From: Bacteroidota bacterium
Lineage (GTDB): Bacteria; Bacteroidota; Bacteroidia; Chitinophagales; Chitinophagaceae
Assembly: GCA_023423835.1 (NCBI GenBank)
Contig: JAFAEW010000021.1
Span: forward strand, 1 to 42,512
Reading direction: 5' to 3'
Length of the DNA: 42,512 nt
The translations under genes were made by a program, and so were the position numbers. Positions 36,201 through 42,512 of this stretch are shown piece after piece (the first letter of the stretch is position 1; each line of letters opens with the position of its first letter). Under the pieces are notes generated by a model. It was not told the DNA's origin, did not search any database, and saw nothing but the letters and a program-made list of their open reading frames with translations.

Positions 36201-36387
36201 CATTTTCGCCCGTTACCGTTCCTGAAACCGGGGCCGCTGACTCCTTGGCAAAGGACTGTCCCTGTATCAGCAATCCCGAAATTAAAAATCCGATAAACAG
36301 GAATGCCTTCATTTTTTTCAGGAAAGGCGATCCTTTGATTTGATTCGCAAAAACATTCATAACAGAATAATTAATGGTTAAATTCAT
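33286..36387 (-). CDS. SusC/RagA-family TonB-dependent transporter
   Basis: A 1033-residue outer-membrane oligosaccharide importer. The frame could start at Met1, Met10 or Met26; Met26 begins a compact signal peptide (MKAFLFIGFLISGLLIQGQSFA). A carboxypeptidase-like regulatory domain (about residues 52-125, VSGTVTGENGVALVGVSV) is followed by the SusC signature VVVGYGTQRKIDVTGSVA, the plug with IRGLGTVYGNPNPLYVVDGV and the long barrel ending in YNFGVNLTF. No STN domain is present, so it is not a sigma/anti-sigma transducing receptor, and no hybrid two-component regulator lies in the window. SusD follows 11 bp downstream. It is divergent from paaA across a 264-bp gap. Confidence 0.96.
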   Translation of the reverse strand: MNLTINYSVMNVFANQIKGSPFLKKMKAFLFIGFLISGLLIQGQSFAKESAAPVSGTVTGENGVALVGVSVQVKGTTRGTVTDANGHFTIDAESTDVLVISYVGYDTQEIVVGNQTTIDVNLQLTASELNQVVVVGYGTQRKIDVTGSVAQIKGEEISKQASTNTISGLQGKVAGVTITNSGAPGASPQIRIRGLGTVYGNPNPLYVVDGVWYSDISFLNPADVDNVSILKDASSEAIYGIRAANGVVLITTKKGKSGQASVNYNGYVGWQSVTNQIKMANANEYATMINELNQINGAQPIYNPGDFGTGTDWYHQVLRNAMVTNHQVSLNGGSEKVTYNFSLGYLYQEGIVETNDFSRYTALFKNDFRPFNNVKIGYSLNGSFNKSNDIPGGIFHQLYSAAPVVPVFYADGSYGDPNDYNVGDGSNFNPQVTIDFFNQVSKNYLFNGNAYVDIKFLGNFTWHTNVGGEFSQNEVRNYLPVYKATLKQQNATSQLSLTRAENRNWILENTLTYDNRFGDHNLTVLLGQGAQRYKFYKLTGSAFNVPDNSEGDLYIRLGDPGSRNVNDEGDLSTIASYFGRINYSFKNRYLLNVSMRADGSSKFFGDNRWGYFPSIGAGWVISQEEFMANQNVFDYLKLRGSWGKIGNASVPSNISVLTVTQAPYLVAIYNNEPYPGASITSIVPPTTFWERGVGTDIGLEASFLRKRLDLEVDYYIKKTEKAIFDIPILGSLGTSSGTIIGNQADFKNSGLEVTATWRDDISKDITYSISGNFSLNNNEVLSVTTGANPIYQAVGTTGSNNFNTRTIAGQPIGQFFGRQVIGVFQSQSDIDSYTSKDGAIIQPNAKPGDFKYADLNGDGLIDDKDRTVLGNPNPKYTYGLNMNLRYKNFDLMLDFQGVAGVDIYNANLGLRYGGENFTQDFYENRWHGEGTSNTYPSPNIGGGTNYISNSFYVESGNYLRIRNVQLGYNLPGQLLEKWNMKQLRIYVNAQNPATFFKYKGFSPEIGGTPTRAGVDVDVYPLYATYNFGVNLTF

Positions 36388-36544
36388 AAATGGCAGTAAA
36401 TCTTTTTTATTTTGAGTTTCAATCTTTGTTTAAGACCACATCCGGTTATTTTTGATAAAGTTTGTTAACATTTACATTTAGCCTAAGACCGTTTTTCATT
36501 GCTTTTCGCTGCTTTAAAAACGCAATGATAATTAATGCTAATGA

Positions 36545-36577
36545 TTGTTAGTTGAAAAATTATATTCGCTAACTTTG
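36545..36577 (+). promoter_or_regulatory. Likely promoter of the paaABCD operon
   Basis: TAACTTTG (36570-36577) matches TAnnTTTG exactly, and a TTG at 36545-36547 lies 22 bases upstream. GTTAG (36547-36551) and CTAAC (36569-36573) form an inverted repeat across the spacer and could be part of an operator. The leader to the paaA ATG is about 70 nt. The rest of the 264-bp divergent gap (36388-36651) is AT-rich; no convincing promoter was found for susC. Confidence 0.45.
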
Positions 36578-36651
36578 TTGCCTTAAATTAGCAGTTAAAA
36601 AACGGCTTCGCGAGTTACCCGGGTTTTGACCTATTACGAAAAAAATACATT

Positions 36652-37623
36652 ATGGATCTTTTGGAAAAGAACTTTTACGATAAGATCGATCAGGAAATAA
36701 AGATCGAGCCGAAGGATTGGATGCCGGAGGAATACCGGAAAAATCTTATCCGGCAGATCAGTCAGCATGCCCACAGTGAAATTGTGGGAATGTTGCCCGA
36801 GGGCAACTGGATTACCCGTGCTCCCAGTTTAAACCGCAAGGCAATCCTGCTGGCTAAGGTGCAGGATGAAGCGGGTCACGGACTGTATTTGTATTCCGCC
36901 ACTGAAACCCTCGGCGTTACAAGAGAACAAACCATCGAAGATCTCCATTCCGGTAAAGCAAAATATTCTTCCATTTTCAATTATCCTACTCTTAGTTGGG
37001 CCGATATGGGATCAATCGGATGGCTGGTTGACGGAGCCGCCATCATTAATCAGGTAATGCTTTGTCGCACCTCCTATGGACCATATGCCCGCGGAATGGT
37101 AAGGATTTGTCGCGAAGAAAGTTTTCATCAGCGGCAGGGTTTCCAGATATTGCTAACACTTTCTCAGGGATCGAAAGAGCAGAGAGAAATGTGTCAGGAA
37201 TCGATTAACCGCTGGTGGTGGCCATCCTTAATGATGTTTGGCCCGAGAGATAAGGATTCAGCCCATTCAGACCGGAGTATGAAATGGAAAATCAAGCGAA
37301 TGGGTAACGACGATCTCAGGCAGAAGTTTGTAGATATGATTGCCGAGCAGGTAAAAATCCTGGGAATGACCCTTCCCGATCCTGATTTGAAATGGAATGA
37401 AGAAAGAGGCCATTATGATTTTGGTGAAATAAATTGGGACGAGTTTTGGAATGTGGTGAAAGGTAATGGCCCCTGCAATAAGCAACGGCTAGAGGCAAGA
37501 AGAAATGCCTGGGAGGAAGGCGCCTGGGTAAGAGAAGCAGCGCAGGTACATGCGGAAAAAAAGGCGATGCAGCCATCAGATCCTCCCACATCAGATTCTA
37601 AAACAGAAAAAAAAGCAGCATAA
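36652..37623 (+). CDS. paaA: 1,2-phenylacetyl-CoA epoxidase, catalytic subunit A
   Basis: A 323-residue catalytic subunit of the multicomponent diiron monooxygenase that converts phenylacetyl-CoA to the 1,2-epoxide. The diiron-binding helices are visible: E in the QHAHSEIVGM segment, then AKVQDEAGHGLYLY (ExxH) and CREESFHQRQGF (E-x-x-H). CoA-contact segments such as GNWITRAPS and RNAWEEGAW are typical. The C-terminus has a short Lys/Ser-rich tail. It starts a four-gene operon paaABCD; paaB begins 1 bp after its stop. Confidence 0.96.
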   Translation: MDLLEKNFYDKIDQEIKIEPKDWMPEEYRKNLIRQISQHAHSEIVGMLPEGNWITRAPSLNRKAILLAKVQDEAGHGLYLYSATETLGVTREQTIEDLHSGKAKYSSIFNYPTLSWADMGSIGWLVDGAAIINQVMLCRTSYGPYARGMVRICREESFHQRQGFQILLTLSQGSKEQREMCQESINRWWWPSLMMFGPRDKDSAHSDRSMKWKIKRMGNDDLRQKFVDMIAEQVKILGMTLPDPDLKWNEERGHYDFGEINWDEFWNVVKGNGPCNKQRLEARRNAWEEGAWVREAAQVHAEKKAMQPSDPPTSDSKTEKKAA

Positions 37624-37624
37624 T

Positions 37625-37996
37625 ATGTCATTTACCATCCGCAAATATTTTTATGGTGATTTTGGAGAAAGCGGAAACCAGGAATCCGGCGGCGAAACCG
37701 GCCATCATCGTTCAAAAACCGATGCCCCTTTATGGGAAGTATTTATCAGAAGCAAGCAGGGGCTTGATCATAAACACGTGGGCAGCCTTCATGCTTCGGA
37801 TGCAAAGATGGCAATCGAAAATGCCCGTGACGTTTATACCCGGAGAATGGAAGGTGTAAGCATCTGGGTGGTGGAAAGTAAAAACGTTTTTGCCTCAAAT
37901 CCCGATGAATCGGAAAGTTTTTTTGATCCGGCAAACGATAAAGCGTATCGCCATCCCACATTTTATCACCTTCCGCCCGAACTTGAACACATGTAA
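37625..37996 (+). CDS. paaB: 1,2-phenylacetyl-CoA epoxidase subunit B
   Basis: A 123-residue structural subunit of the epoxidase. The open frame extends 25 codons upstream into paaA, but ATG 37625, one base after the paaA stop, gives the family-typical start. Landmarks are LWEVFIRSKQGLDHKHVGSLHASDA and IWVVESKNVFAS, which match PaaB proteins. Between residues 14 and 30 there is a Gly/His/Glu-rich loop (GNQESGGETGHH), slightly longer than in proteobacterial PaaB. Its stop overlaps the paaC start. Confidence 0.92.
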   Translation: MSFTIRKYFYGDFGESGNQESGGETGHHRSKTDAPLWEVFIRSKQGLDHKHVGSLHASDAKMAIENARDVYTRRMEGVSIWVVESKNVFASNPDESESFFDPANDKAYRHPTFYHLPPELEHM

Positions 37997-38820
37997 TGCT
38001 TAATGAAGAAGGAAAAATAATGAACACAATTGCTGCTACGAAAGGTTTTGAAAAGATGACTGCAGAAAAAAATACACTGCTGGATTTTGTGCTTCATTTA
38101 GCCGATGACGCCCTGATCCTTGCGCACAGAAACAGCGAGTGGTGCGGACACGGACCGGTTTTGGAGCAAGACATCGCCCTCACCAATATTGCCCTCGATT
38201 TGTTGGGACAGGCCAGAAATTTTTATCAATATGCTGCGGTGTTGAAAGGAGACGGCGCAACGGAAGATTCATTTGCGTATTGGAGAACTGAAAATCAGTT
38301 TAAAAATTGTCTCCTGGTAGAACAGCCTAACGGCGATTGGGGAAAGACGATTTTGAGGCAGTATTTTTTCAGCTCGTTTCAATATTTTTTTCTTGATCAC
38401 CTCCGGAAGAGTGCGGATGAACAACTGGCCGCGATTGCAGAAAAGTCGCTCAAAGAAGTACGCTATCACTTAAAATGGAGCAGTGAATGGGTGATTCGCC
38501 TGGGCGACGGAACCGAAGAGAGTAAACGCAGAATGATGAATGGAATCGATCAGCTTTGGATGTTTACAGGTGAACTGTTTGAAATGACCGATTACGAAAA
38601 AGCTGCAGTCGAATCCGGGGTGGGCGTAAATCTGCATTTGCTGAAAACAGATTGGACGACGCATTTGGTTCAAACATTCTCCCGGGCACTGCTTCCGGTG
38701 CCGGATGCCGGCGCCTGGATGCAATCCGGAGGAAAAGTAGGACGACATACGGAATACCTCGGATATATACTCACCGAACTGCAATATTTGCAGAGGACCT
38801 ATCCCGGATGTGAATGGTAG
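37996..38820 (+). CDS. paaC: 1,2-phenylacetyl-CoA epoxidase, structural subunit C
   Basis: A 274-residue PaaC, the non-catalytic ferritin-fold partner of PaaA. Family features include LADDALILAHRNSEWCGHGPVLEQDIALTN, LGQARNFYQYAA, FFLDHLRKSAD and EVRYHLKWSSEWVIRLGDGTEES. The ATG overlaps the paaB stop by one base (TAATG); other in-frame Met codons at residues 9 and 21 are possible starts, and conservation begins around residue 24. It overlaps paaD by 7 bp. Confidence 0.94.
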   Translation: MLNEEGKIMNTIAATKGFEKMTAEKNTLLDFVLHLADDALILAHRNSEWCGHGPVLEQDIALTNIALDLLGQARNFYQYAAVLKGDGATEDSFAYWRTENQFKNCLLVEQPNGDWGKTILRQYFFSSFQYFFLDHLRKSADEQLAAIAEKSLKEVRYHLKWSSEWVIRLGDGTEESKRRMMNGIDQLWMFTGELFEMTDYEKAAVESGVGVNLHLLKTDWTTHLVQTFSRALLPVPDAGAWMQSGGKVGRHTEYLGYILTELQYLQRTYPGCEW

Positions 38821-39347
38821 AAGATATGGTAGAAATGGGTAAAGATATTATTGAAGAAGACCCGGACATTAAAGGAATCTGGTCGGTTTTGGAAGGAATT
38901 CCCGATCCTGAAATCCCGGTGATATCTGTTGTTGATCTCGGAATCATCCGGAAAGTAGAGCGGGAAAACGGCCGCCTTGTGATTTCTACCACGCCTACCT
39001 ATTCGGGCTGCCCGGCCATTGATGTAATTAAAACCAATATTAGGATCGCCTTGCTTGAGGCCGGCTACCGCAATGCTGATATTAAAACGGTGTTGTTTCC
39101 GCCCTGGACAACTGAATGGATGAGTGTCGAAGGAAAGCGGAAATTGAAGGAATACGGTATCGCACCACCACATTCAACTCAGATTGTATGTACGCCGGAA
39201 AATTTTCAGGCAGAAGAAGCCATCCAGTGCCCGCGCTGTAACTCATTCAACACGATGATGGTAAGCCGGTTTGGATCAACGCCCTGCAAAGCTTTGTATA
39301 AGTGTAAAGATTGCGATGAACCTTTTGATTATTTCAAATGCCACTAA
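38814..39347 (+). CDS. paaD: Phenylacetyl-CoA epoxidase assembly factor PaaD (MIP18-like)
   Basis: A 177-residue protein with a MIP18/DUF59 domain (about residues 20-105, IPDPEIPVISVVDLGIIRKV and TPTYSGCPAIDVI) and a C-terminal four-cysteine zinc-ribbon-like part (CPRC and CKDC). PaaD is thought to help assemble the iron-sulfur centre of the reductase PaaE. The gene overlaps paaC by 7 bp (alternative starts at Met5 or Met8). paaE does not follow: adk is convergent 3 bp downstream. Confidence 0.93.
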   Translation: MVEDMVEMGKDIIEEDPDIKGIWSVLEGIPDPEIPVISVVDLGIIRKVERENGRLVISTTPTYSGCPAIDVIKTNIRIALLEAGYRNADIKTVLFPPWTTEWMSVEGKRKLKEYGIAPPHSTQIVCTPENFQAEEAIQCPRCNSFNTMMVSRFGSTPCKALYKCKDCDEPFDYFKCH

Positions 39348-39350
39348 GTC

Positions 39351-39947
39351 TTAGGCGAGATTCTTTTCCTTTTTCAGCCTCTTGTCAATCTCGTGACAAA
39401 GACTTTCAAATATCTCCTCAATAGAGCCTTCTCCGGTGATGGAAACCATTTTGTCGAGTTTCTCATAATGCTCGGCTACTACAGCGGTTTTGGCATTGTA
39501 TTCTTCAATTCTGGCTTTGATTACCTCCTCATCCCGGTCATCGCTGCGGCCGCTTGTAAGACCTCTCTGGAGTAACCTTTTTGCAAGTTCTTCCTCGCTT
39601 ACCTTCAGGGCGAAAAACACAGAGATCTCCTCTCCTTTCTGGTGTAACAACTCGTCAAGCGCTTCGGCCTGCGCCAGGGTTCTCGGAAATCCGTCAAACA
39701 AAAATCCATCTACTTCGGGATTTTCTCCAATAGTAGCCTCAATCATCCCAATGACAATATTATCCGGAACCAATTGACCCTGTTCGATCAATATTTTTGC
39801 CTCTGCTCCCAGGACGGTTTTCCTGCTGATCTCAGAACGCAATAAATCTCCGGTACTTACATGTTTAAGCCTGTATCTTTCGATTAATTTAGCGCTTTGG
39901 GTGCCTTTCCCACTTCCCGGAGGTCCGAATAAAATTATATTATTCAT
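39351..39947 (-). CDS. adk: Adenylate kinase
   Basis: A 198-residue adenylate kinase (ATP + AMP to 2 ADP). ATG 39947 is chosen because MNNIILFGPPGSGKGTQ begins with the usual strand and P-loop (GPPGSGKGT). The frame reaches 15 codons further, but a -7 box lies inside that extension. Other motifs are STGDLLRSE (AMP binding), GFPRTLAQAEALD and the LID-adjacent GRSDDRDEEVIKARIEEY. The LID is the short type without a zinc knot, as is usual in Bacteroidota. It is convergent with paaD and has no hpt or obgE next to it in this window. Confidence 0.97.
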   Translation of the reverse strand: MNNIILFGPPGSGKGTQSAKLIERYRLKHVSTGDLLRSEISRKTVLGAEAKILIEQGQLVPDNIVIGMIEATIGENPEVDGFLFDGFPRTLAQAEALDELLHQKGEEISVFFALKVSEEELAKRLLQRGLTSGRSDDRDEEVIKARIEEYNAKTAVVAEHYEKLDKMVSITGEGSIEEIFESLCHEIDKRLKKEKNLA

Positions 39948-39971
39948 AGAGGTTTTTTGTCTGGTAAACCG

Positions 39972-39979
39972 CAAATATA
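39972..39979 (-). promoter_or_regulatory. -7 box of the adk promoter
   Basis: On the minus strand TATATTTG matches TAnnTTTG exactly and leaves a leader of about 20 nt to ATG 39947. It lies within the longer reading frame from 39992, which supports the shorter start. The TTG upstream is too close, so no -33 is assigned. The rest of the 297-bp gap to msrB (39948-40244) holds no gene. Confidence 0.45.
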
Positions 39980-40221
39980 AGGTCTTGATCAATTTTTATC
40001 CCGAAAATCCCGAATTAAGGAAGAAGAACCGGCGCCGGCGGAACACGTGGATGTACAAAATAACCGCCTGAATTTCTGCTGATGCCCGAAGGATTTTCTC
40101 CGGAGGATATCTTTATCACCCCATTTTACCTTAGTTAAACAACTGCCTCTGCAAACGTTTTTCTTTTCTTAAAATGTAATCTCAATACCGGAGAACGGTA
40201 GGATGCCGAAGGCGAATTTCG

Positions 40222-40229
40222 TACTTTTA
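40222..40229 (+). promoter_or_regulatory. Possible -7 box of msrB
   Basis: TACTTTTA has seven of eight matches to TAnnTTTG and lies 15 bp before ATG 40245. It supports that start over the ATG at 40203. No TTG -33 element is seen. Confidence 0.3.
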
Positions 40230-40244
40230 TGCAAAGCAGTTCGT

Positions 40245-40760
40245 ATGAGGTACAGGATTAGCCCGATATTGTTATTTCTTTTTTTATTGGCAACAGGATG
40301 CTATTCGCAAAGTGATTCAAAAGCTAAAAATAAGATTATGGAAAATAAAAATGAGACCGCGGTTTCCGGGAAGATTACAAAGTCTAATGACGAATGGAAA
40401 CAAATTCTTTCGCCCGAAGTTTACCGGGTTGCAAGGCAGGCAGGAACTGAACGGCCGGGATCGAGCAAGTATTACCGCTTCAATGAGGCCGGAACTTACT
40501 ATTGCGCCGTTTGCGGAAATCCGCTTTTTAAAAGCGATGCCAAATTTGAAAGCAGTTGCGGATGGCCGAGTTTTTTTGAACCGATTGCTAAAAACTCGGT
40601 GATTTACCGCGATGATAATAGTTTTGGAATGCACCGCACAGAAGTGCTTTGCGGGAAATGCGAATCTCACCTGGGTCACATCTTCGACGACGGACCACCG
40701 CCAACCTATAAAAGGTATTGTATGAATGGCGTGGTTTTGAAGTTTGAAGGAAAGAAGTAA
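40245..40760 (+). CDS. msrB: Peptide-methionine (R)-S-oxide reductase, lipoprotein
   Basis: A 171-residue MsrB that repairs methionine-R-sulfoxide in proteins. ATG 40245 gives a lipoprotein signal peptide (MRYRISPILLFLFLLATGC, lipidated Cys19), while an upstream ATG at 40203 gives none. The catalytic domain has the zinc pairs CAVC and CGKC, the family strand SSCGWPSFFEPI, and the catalytic Cys in RYCMNG. The anchor puts the enzyme outside the cytoplasm, where it would protect envelope proteins. There is no fused MsrA; the electron donor is not in the window. The terminal KFEGKK is a normal end. Confidence 0.93.
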   Translation: MRYRISPILLFLFLLATGCYSQSDSKAKNKIMENKNETAVSGKITKSNDEWKQILSPEVYRVARQAGTERPGSSKYYRFNEAGTYYCAVCGNPLFKSDAKFESSCGWPSFFEPIAKNSVIYRDDNSFGMHRTEVLCGKCESHLGHIFDDGPPPTYKRYCMNGVVLKFEGKK

Positions 40761-40785
40761 CCGGTTAGGATGGATGGCCACCGGC

Positions 40786-42512
40786 TCAATCTCTTTGTTT
40801 CTTCTTTTTCTTTCTGAATAGTTCCATCTTTATCTTCACGCTTTCGCCGGCTGCTGCCGTAGCTCGAAAATAAACACTGGGACCGGTTTTGGCGTGAAGC
40901 CCTTTGTTTTCGGGCACGAAATCGTCTTGCCGCATCTTCAGGTTGCTTAATGGTACTTCCATCAGGATATCGGTTGGCTTGTTGATGCCGTACACGCCTT
41001 CCACATACATATGCAGTGCACTTGAAGCAATTTCCATTCTCCTGATGAAGACCTGATTGTCTTTGATGATGAGGCTATCTTTTAGTTCTGCGAATGTGAT
41101 GTGCGAGAAGTCGCGGTTCAATAAAGCGATCTCGTTTAACTGTTTAAGCGGCAGAAAATCGACCAGCTCGCCTTTCTTCAAAGAGAAATAGAGATTTCCC
41201 TGCAAAGAATTTGGAACAATATCACCGTTTTTATTTAGTCGAAGCGCAAGATTGGCCGAGGAGTTTACAATCCCTTTCAGGTTGTTGTAGGTGATTCCAT
41301 TTTGCCCAAAATTATCGAAGGCATAGAACAACTTTCTGACGTCAACGTTTTTGAGATCTATATGCGCTTGTGCTGCATGAAAACCTTTTCCCTGCTGGAT
41401 TACGGCTGCGGACAGGTTTAAAAGTCCGCCCGCATGGTGAAGCGTTGCACTTCGGATCTGCCAGTCGGCACTTCTGAATAATAGATTGGTATTTATGTTT
41501 GAAGCCGTAAAATGACCAAGCGATACATTATTGGCCTTGATCGATAATGCAAGATTTCCGTTTTCCAGCACATTGTCAATTTTGGAGGTTACGGCCGAAA
41601 ATCCGGACTTGCCTTTGGTTTTTTTTGCCGACGAATTATCGATTTCCGGTTTCACCGAATTAAATATCGCTCTGAAGTCGTCGAGATTTATGGAAGGAGA
41701 AAACACGTCGCAATTGATATTGCTTTTTCCTACATCGCCGCTTGCAATATGGTTGAGATCTGTACCCGAAATGTTTACCACAAACTTGTTTTCCGCCACA
41801 TTACACTGCAGGTTTTTTACCACAAGATCATTCGAAGAAAAACGGATAAAGCCGTTTGCATGGGTGAAAGTCAAATTTCTAGGCACATACAAAACCGTTG
41901 CATCCTTCAAAAAAACCGATGAGTTGATGCCGTTCAAAAGTTCAATTGTGGTAATCAGCGGACCCTTGTATTTCAACTGTACATCTGCAGATCCCTGCAG
42001 AAATTTCACTGACTCCAGGTCTAACTGATCATTCAGGGTTTGGAAATCGACATTCGAACTGAAATTGAAGCTGATTTTTGCATTCGTCAGATCAGAAAGC
42101 AGGATGGTATCGGTCTTCAGAGAAATATCGCCCCAGCTGCTATTGAACTTTGTGAGCATGATTTCCGAATTCTCGTCCGAAATGGGCAAAGAGTCAAGCA
42201 CCCGGTTGTAGAAATGTCCGTTGAAGCTACAGTTTTCAAATGCAAGAATCGGAGTGGTGAAAAGATTTTTCTGGGTTTGAAACTCCACTTTTATAAGAGG
42301 TTGTCTCCCGGGTGCCAAGGACCCGCTTAAATTCCCTTCAACCTGAAGCGGTCCCGCAAATGAAACGTGATTCATTTTCTTCCGGATCCTTTCAGTTAAT
42401 AATGCTGCGGCCTTTCTATAATCGAGGTTGTTTGCTTTTACATGTAGCTGAAACGACCCGGGCTCTTTGAGATGAAATTTTGCCGAAACTGCATAGGGCT
42501 GCCCCTCAATAT
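40786..42512 (-). CDS. AsmA-family protein, N-terminus beyond the window
   Basis: The minus-strand frame is open from the stop at 40786 to the right edge of the window. An ATG lies at 42375, but the sequence before it translates without a stop as protein-like residues (QLHVKANNLDYRKAAALL), so the real start lies beyond 42512. About 575 residues are visible. They are beta-rich repeats with the AsmA/TamB-like style (LSLKTDTILLSDLTNAKISFNF, GNLALSIKANNVSLG, LNGINSSVFLKD) and the AsmA C-terminal region near LYFSLKKGELVDFLPLKQLNEI and VYGINKPTDILMEVPLSNLKM. Such proteins form bridges between the membranes for lipid transport. It ends in a basic stretch RKKKKKQRD. Confidence 0.85.
   Translation of the reverse strand, partial: IEGQPYAVSAKFHLKEPGSFQLHVKANNLDYRKAAALLTERIRKKMNHVSFAGPLQVEGNLSGSLAPGRQPLIKVEFQTQKNLFTTPILAFENCSFNGHFYNRVLDSLPISDENSEIMLTKFNSSWGDISLKTDTILLSDLTNAKISFNFSSNVDFQTLNDQLDLESVKFLQGSADVQLKYKGPLITTIELLNGINSSVFLKDATVLYVPRNLTFTHANGFIRFSSNDLVVKNLQCNVAENKFVVNISGTDLNHIASGDVGKSNINCDVFSPSINLDDFRAIFNSVKPEIDNSSAKKTKGKSGFSAVTSKIDNVLENGNLALSIKANNVSLGHFTASNINTNLLFRSADWQIRSATLHHAGGLLNLSAAVIQQGKGFHAAQAHIDLKNVDVRKLFYAFDNFGQNGITYNNLKGIVNSSANLALRLNKNGDIVPNSLQGNLYFSLKKGELVDFLPLKQLNEIALLNRDFSHITFAELKDSLIIKDNQVFIRRMEIASSALHMYVEGVYGINKPTDILMEVPLSNLKMRQDDFVPENKGLHAKTGPSVYFRATAAAGESVKIKMELFRKKKKKQRD

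Noticed and set aside
36388..39347. A functional link between the Sus operon and the paa operon
   Set aside because: They are divergent, with unrelated substrates; the shared gap alone does not support joint function.
40761..40785. CCGGT/ACCGG pair between msrB and the AsmA gene as terminator
   Set aside because: Only 5 bp of stem and no T tract.
1..42512. tRNA, rRNA, CRISPR arrays, insertion sequences, phage or integrative elements
   Set aside because: I looked for cloverleaf-like motifs, regularly spaced direct repeats, transposase or integrase motifs and saw none; only palindromic repeats were found.

Overview
The window looks like a chromosomal stretch of a Bacteroidota organism, probably Chitinophagaceae or a close relative. 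The evidence is a SusC/SusD pair, a type IX secretion C-terminal sorting domain, many lipoproteins with short lipoboxes, several -7 boxes of the Bacteroidota form TAnnTTTG, AT-rich spacers without clear Shine-Dalgarno sites, a short-type adenylate kinase and Bacteroidota-type S1 and RRF proteins. No tRNA, rRNA, CRISPR array, insertion sequence or phage gene was recognised.

Layout. 1-3.7 kb: a small Thr-rich lipoprotein, an ECF-type sigma factor overlapping by one base a membrane protein that joins an anti-sigma-like cytoplasmic N-terminus to a periplasmic trypsin/HtrA-like protease, then small envelope proteins and a two-CBS protein. 3.8-6.1 kb: rpsA with a strong terminator, followed by a cluster of hairpins and a duplicated palindromic (REP-like) element. 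6.1-10.3 kb (minus): a small HCNGKC membrane protein, a TonB-dependent receptor and a BNR/sialidase-fold lipoprotein rich in Cys, His and Met, read here as a candidate copper-handling outer-membrane module. 10.4-11.2 kb: frr and a small membrane protein. 11.2-13.9 kb (minus): ligase-associated exonuclease and ATP-dependent DNA ligase.

14.0-18.4 kb (minus): an operon of a PF10091/GH144-like glucanase, an SGNH esterase-like protein and a GH3 beta-glucosidase. 18.5-25.2 kb (plus): two tandem DUF3857/transglutaminase-like proteins, one with the catalytic Cys/His and one without, followed by a TonB-receptor-like outer-membrane protein with a TTG start. Then come lplA, a TPR membrane protein and a T9SS cargo protein. 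29.0-36.4 kb (minus): SusC, SusD, a LamG lipoprotein and a second GH144-like lipoprotein. With the 14-18 kb operon this makes a split polysaccharide utilisation system whose most likely substrate is beta-1,2-glucan: SusC/D import, extracellular endo-cleavage by the lipoprotein enzyme, then periplasmic trimming by the second glucanase and the GH3.

36.6-39.3 kb: paaABCD of the phenylacetyl-CoA epoxidase, tightly overlapping and without paaE. The end of the window holds adk (minus), a lipoprotein MsrB (plus) and the C-terminal part of an AsmA-family protein (minus) that runs off the right edge. All functional assignments come from reading motifs and translated sequence; no database search was run.
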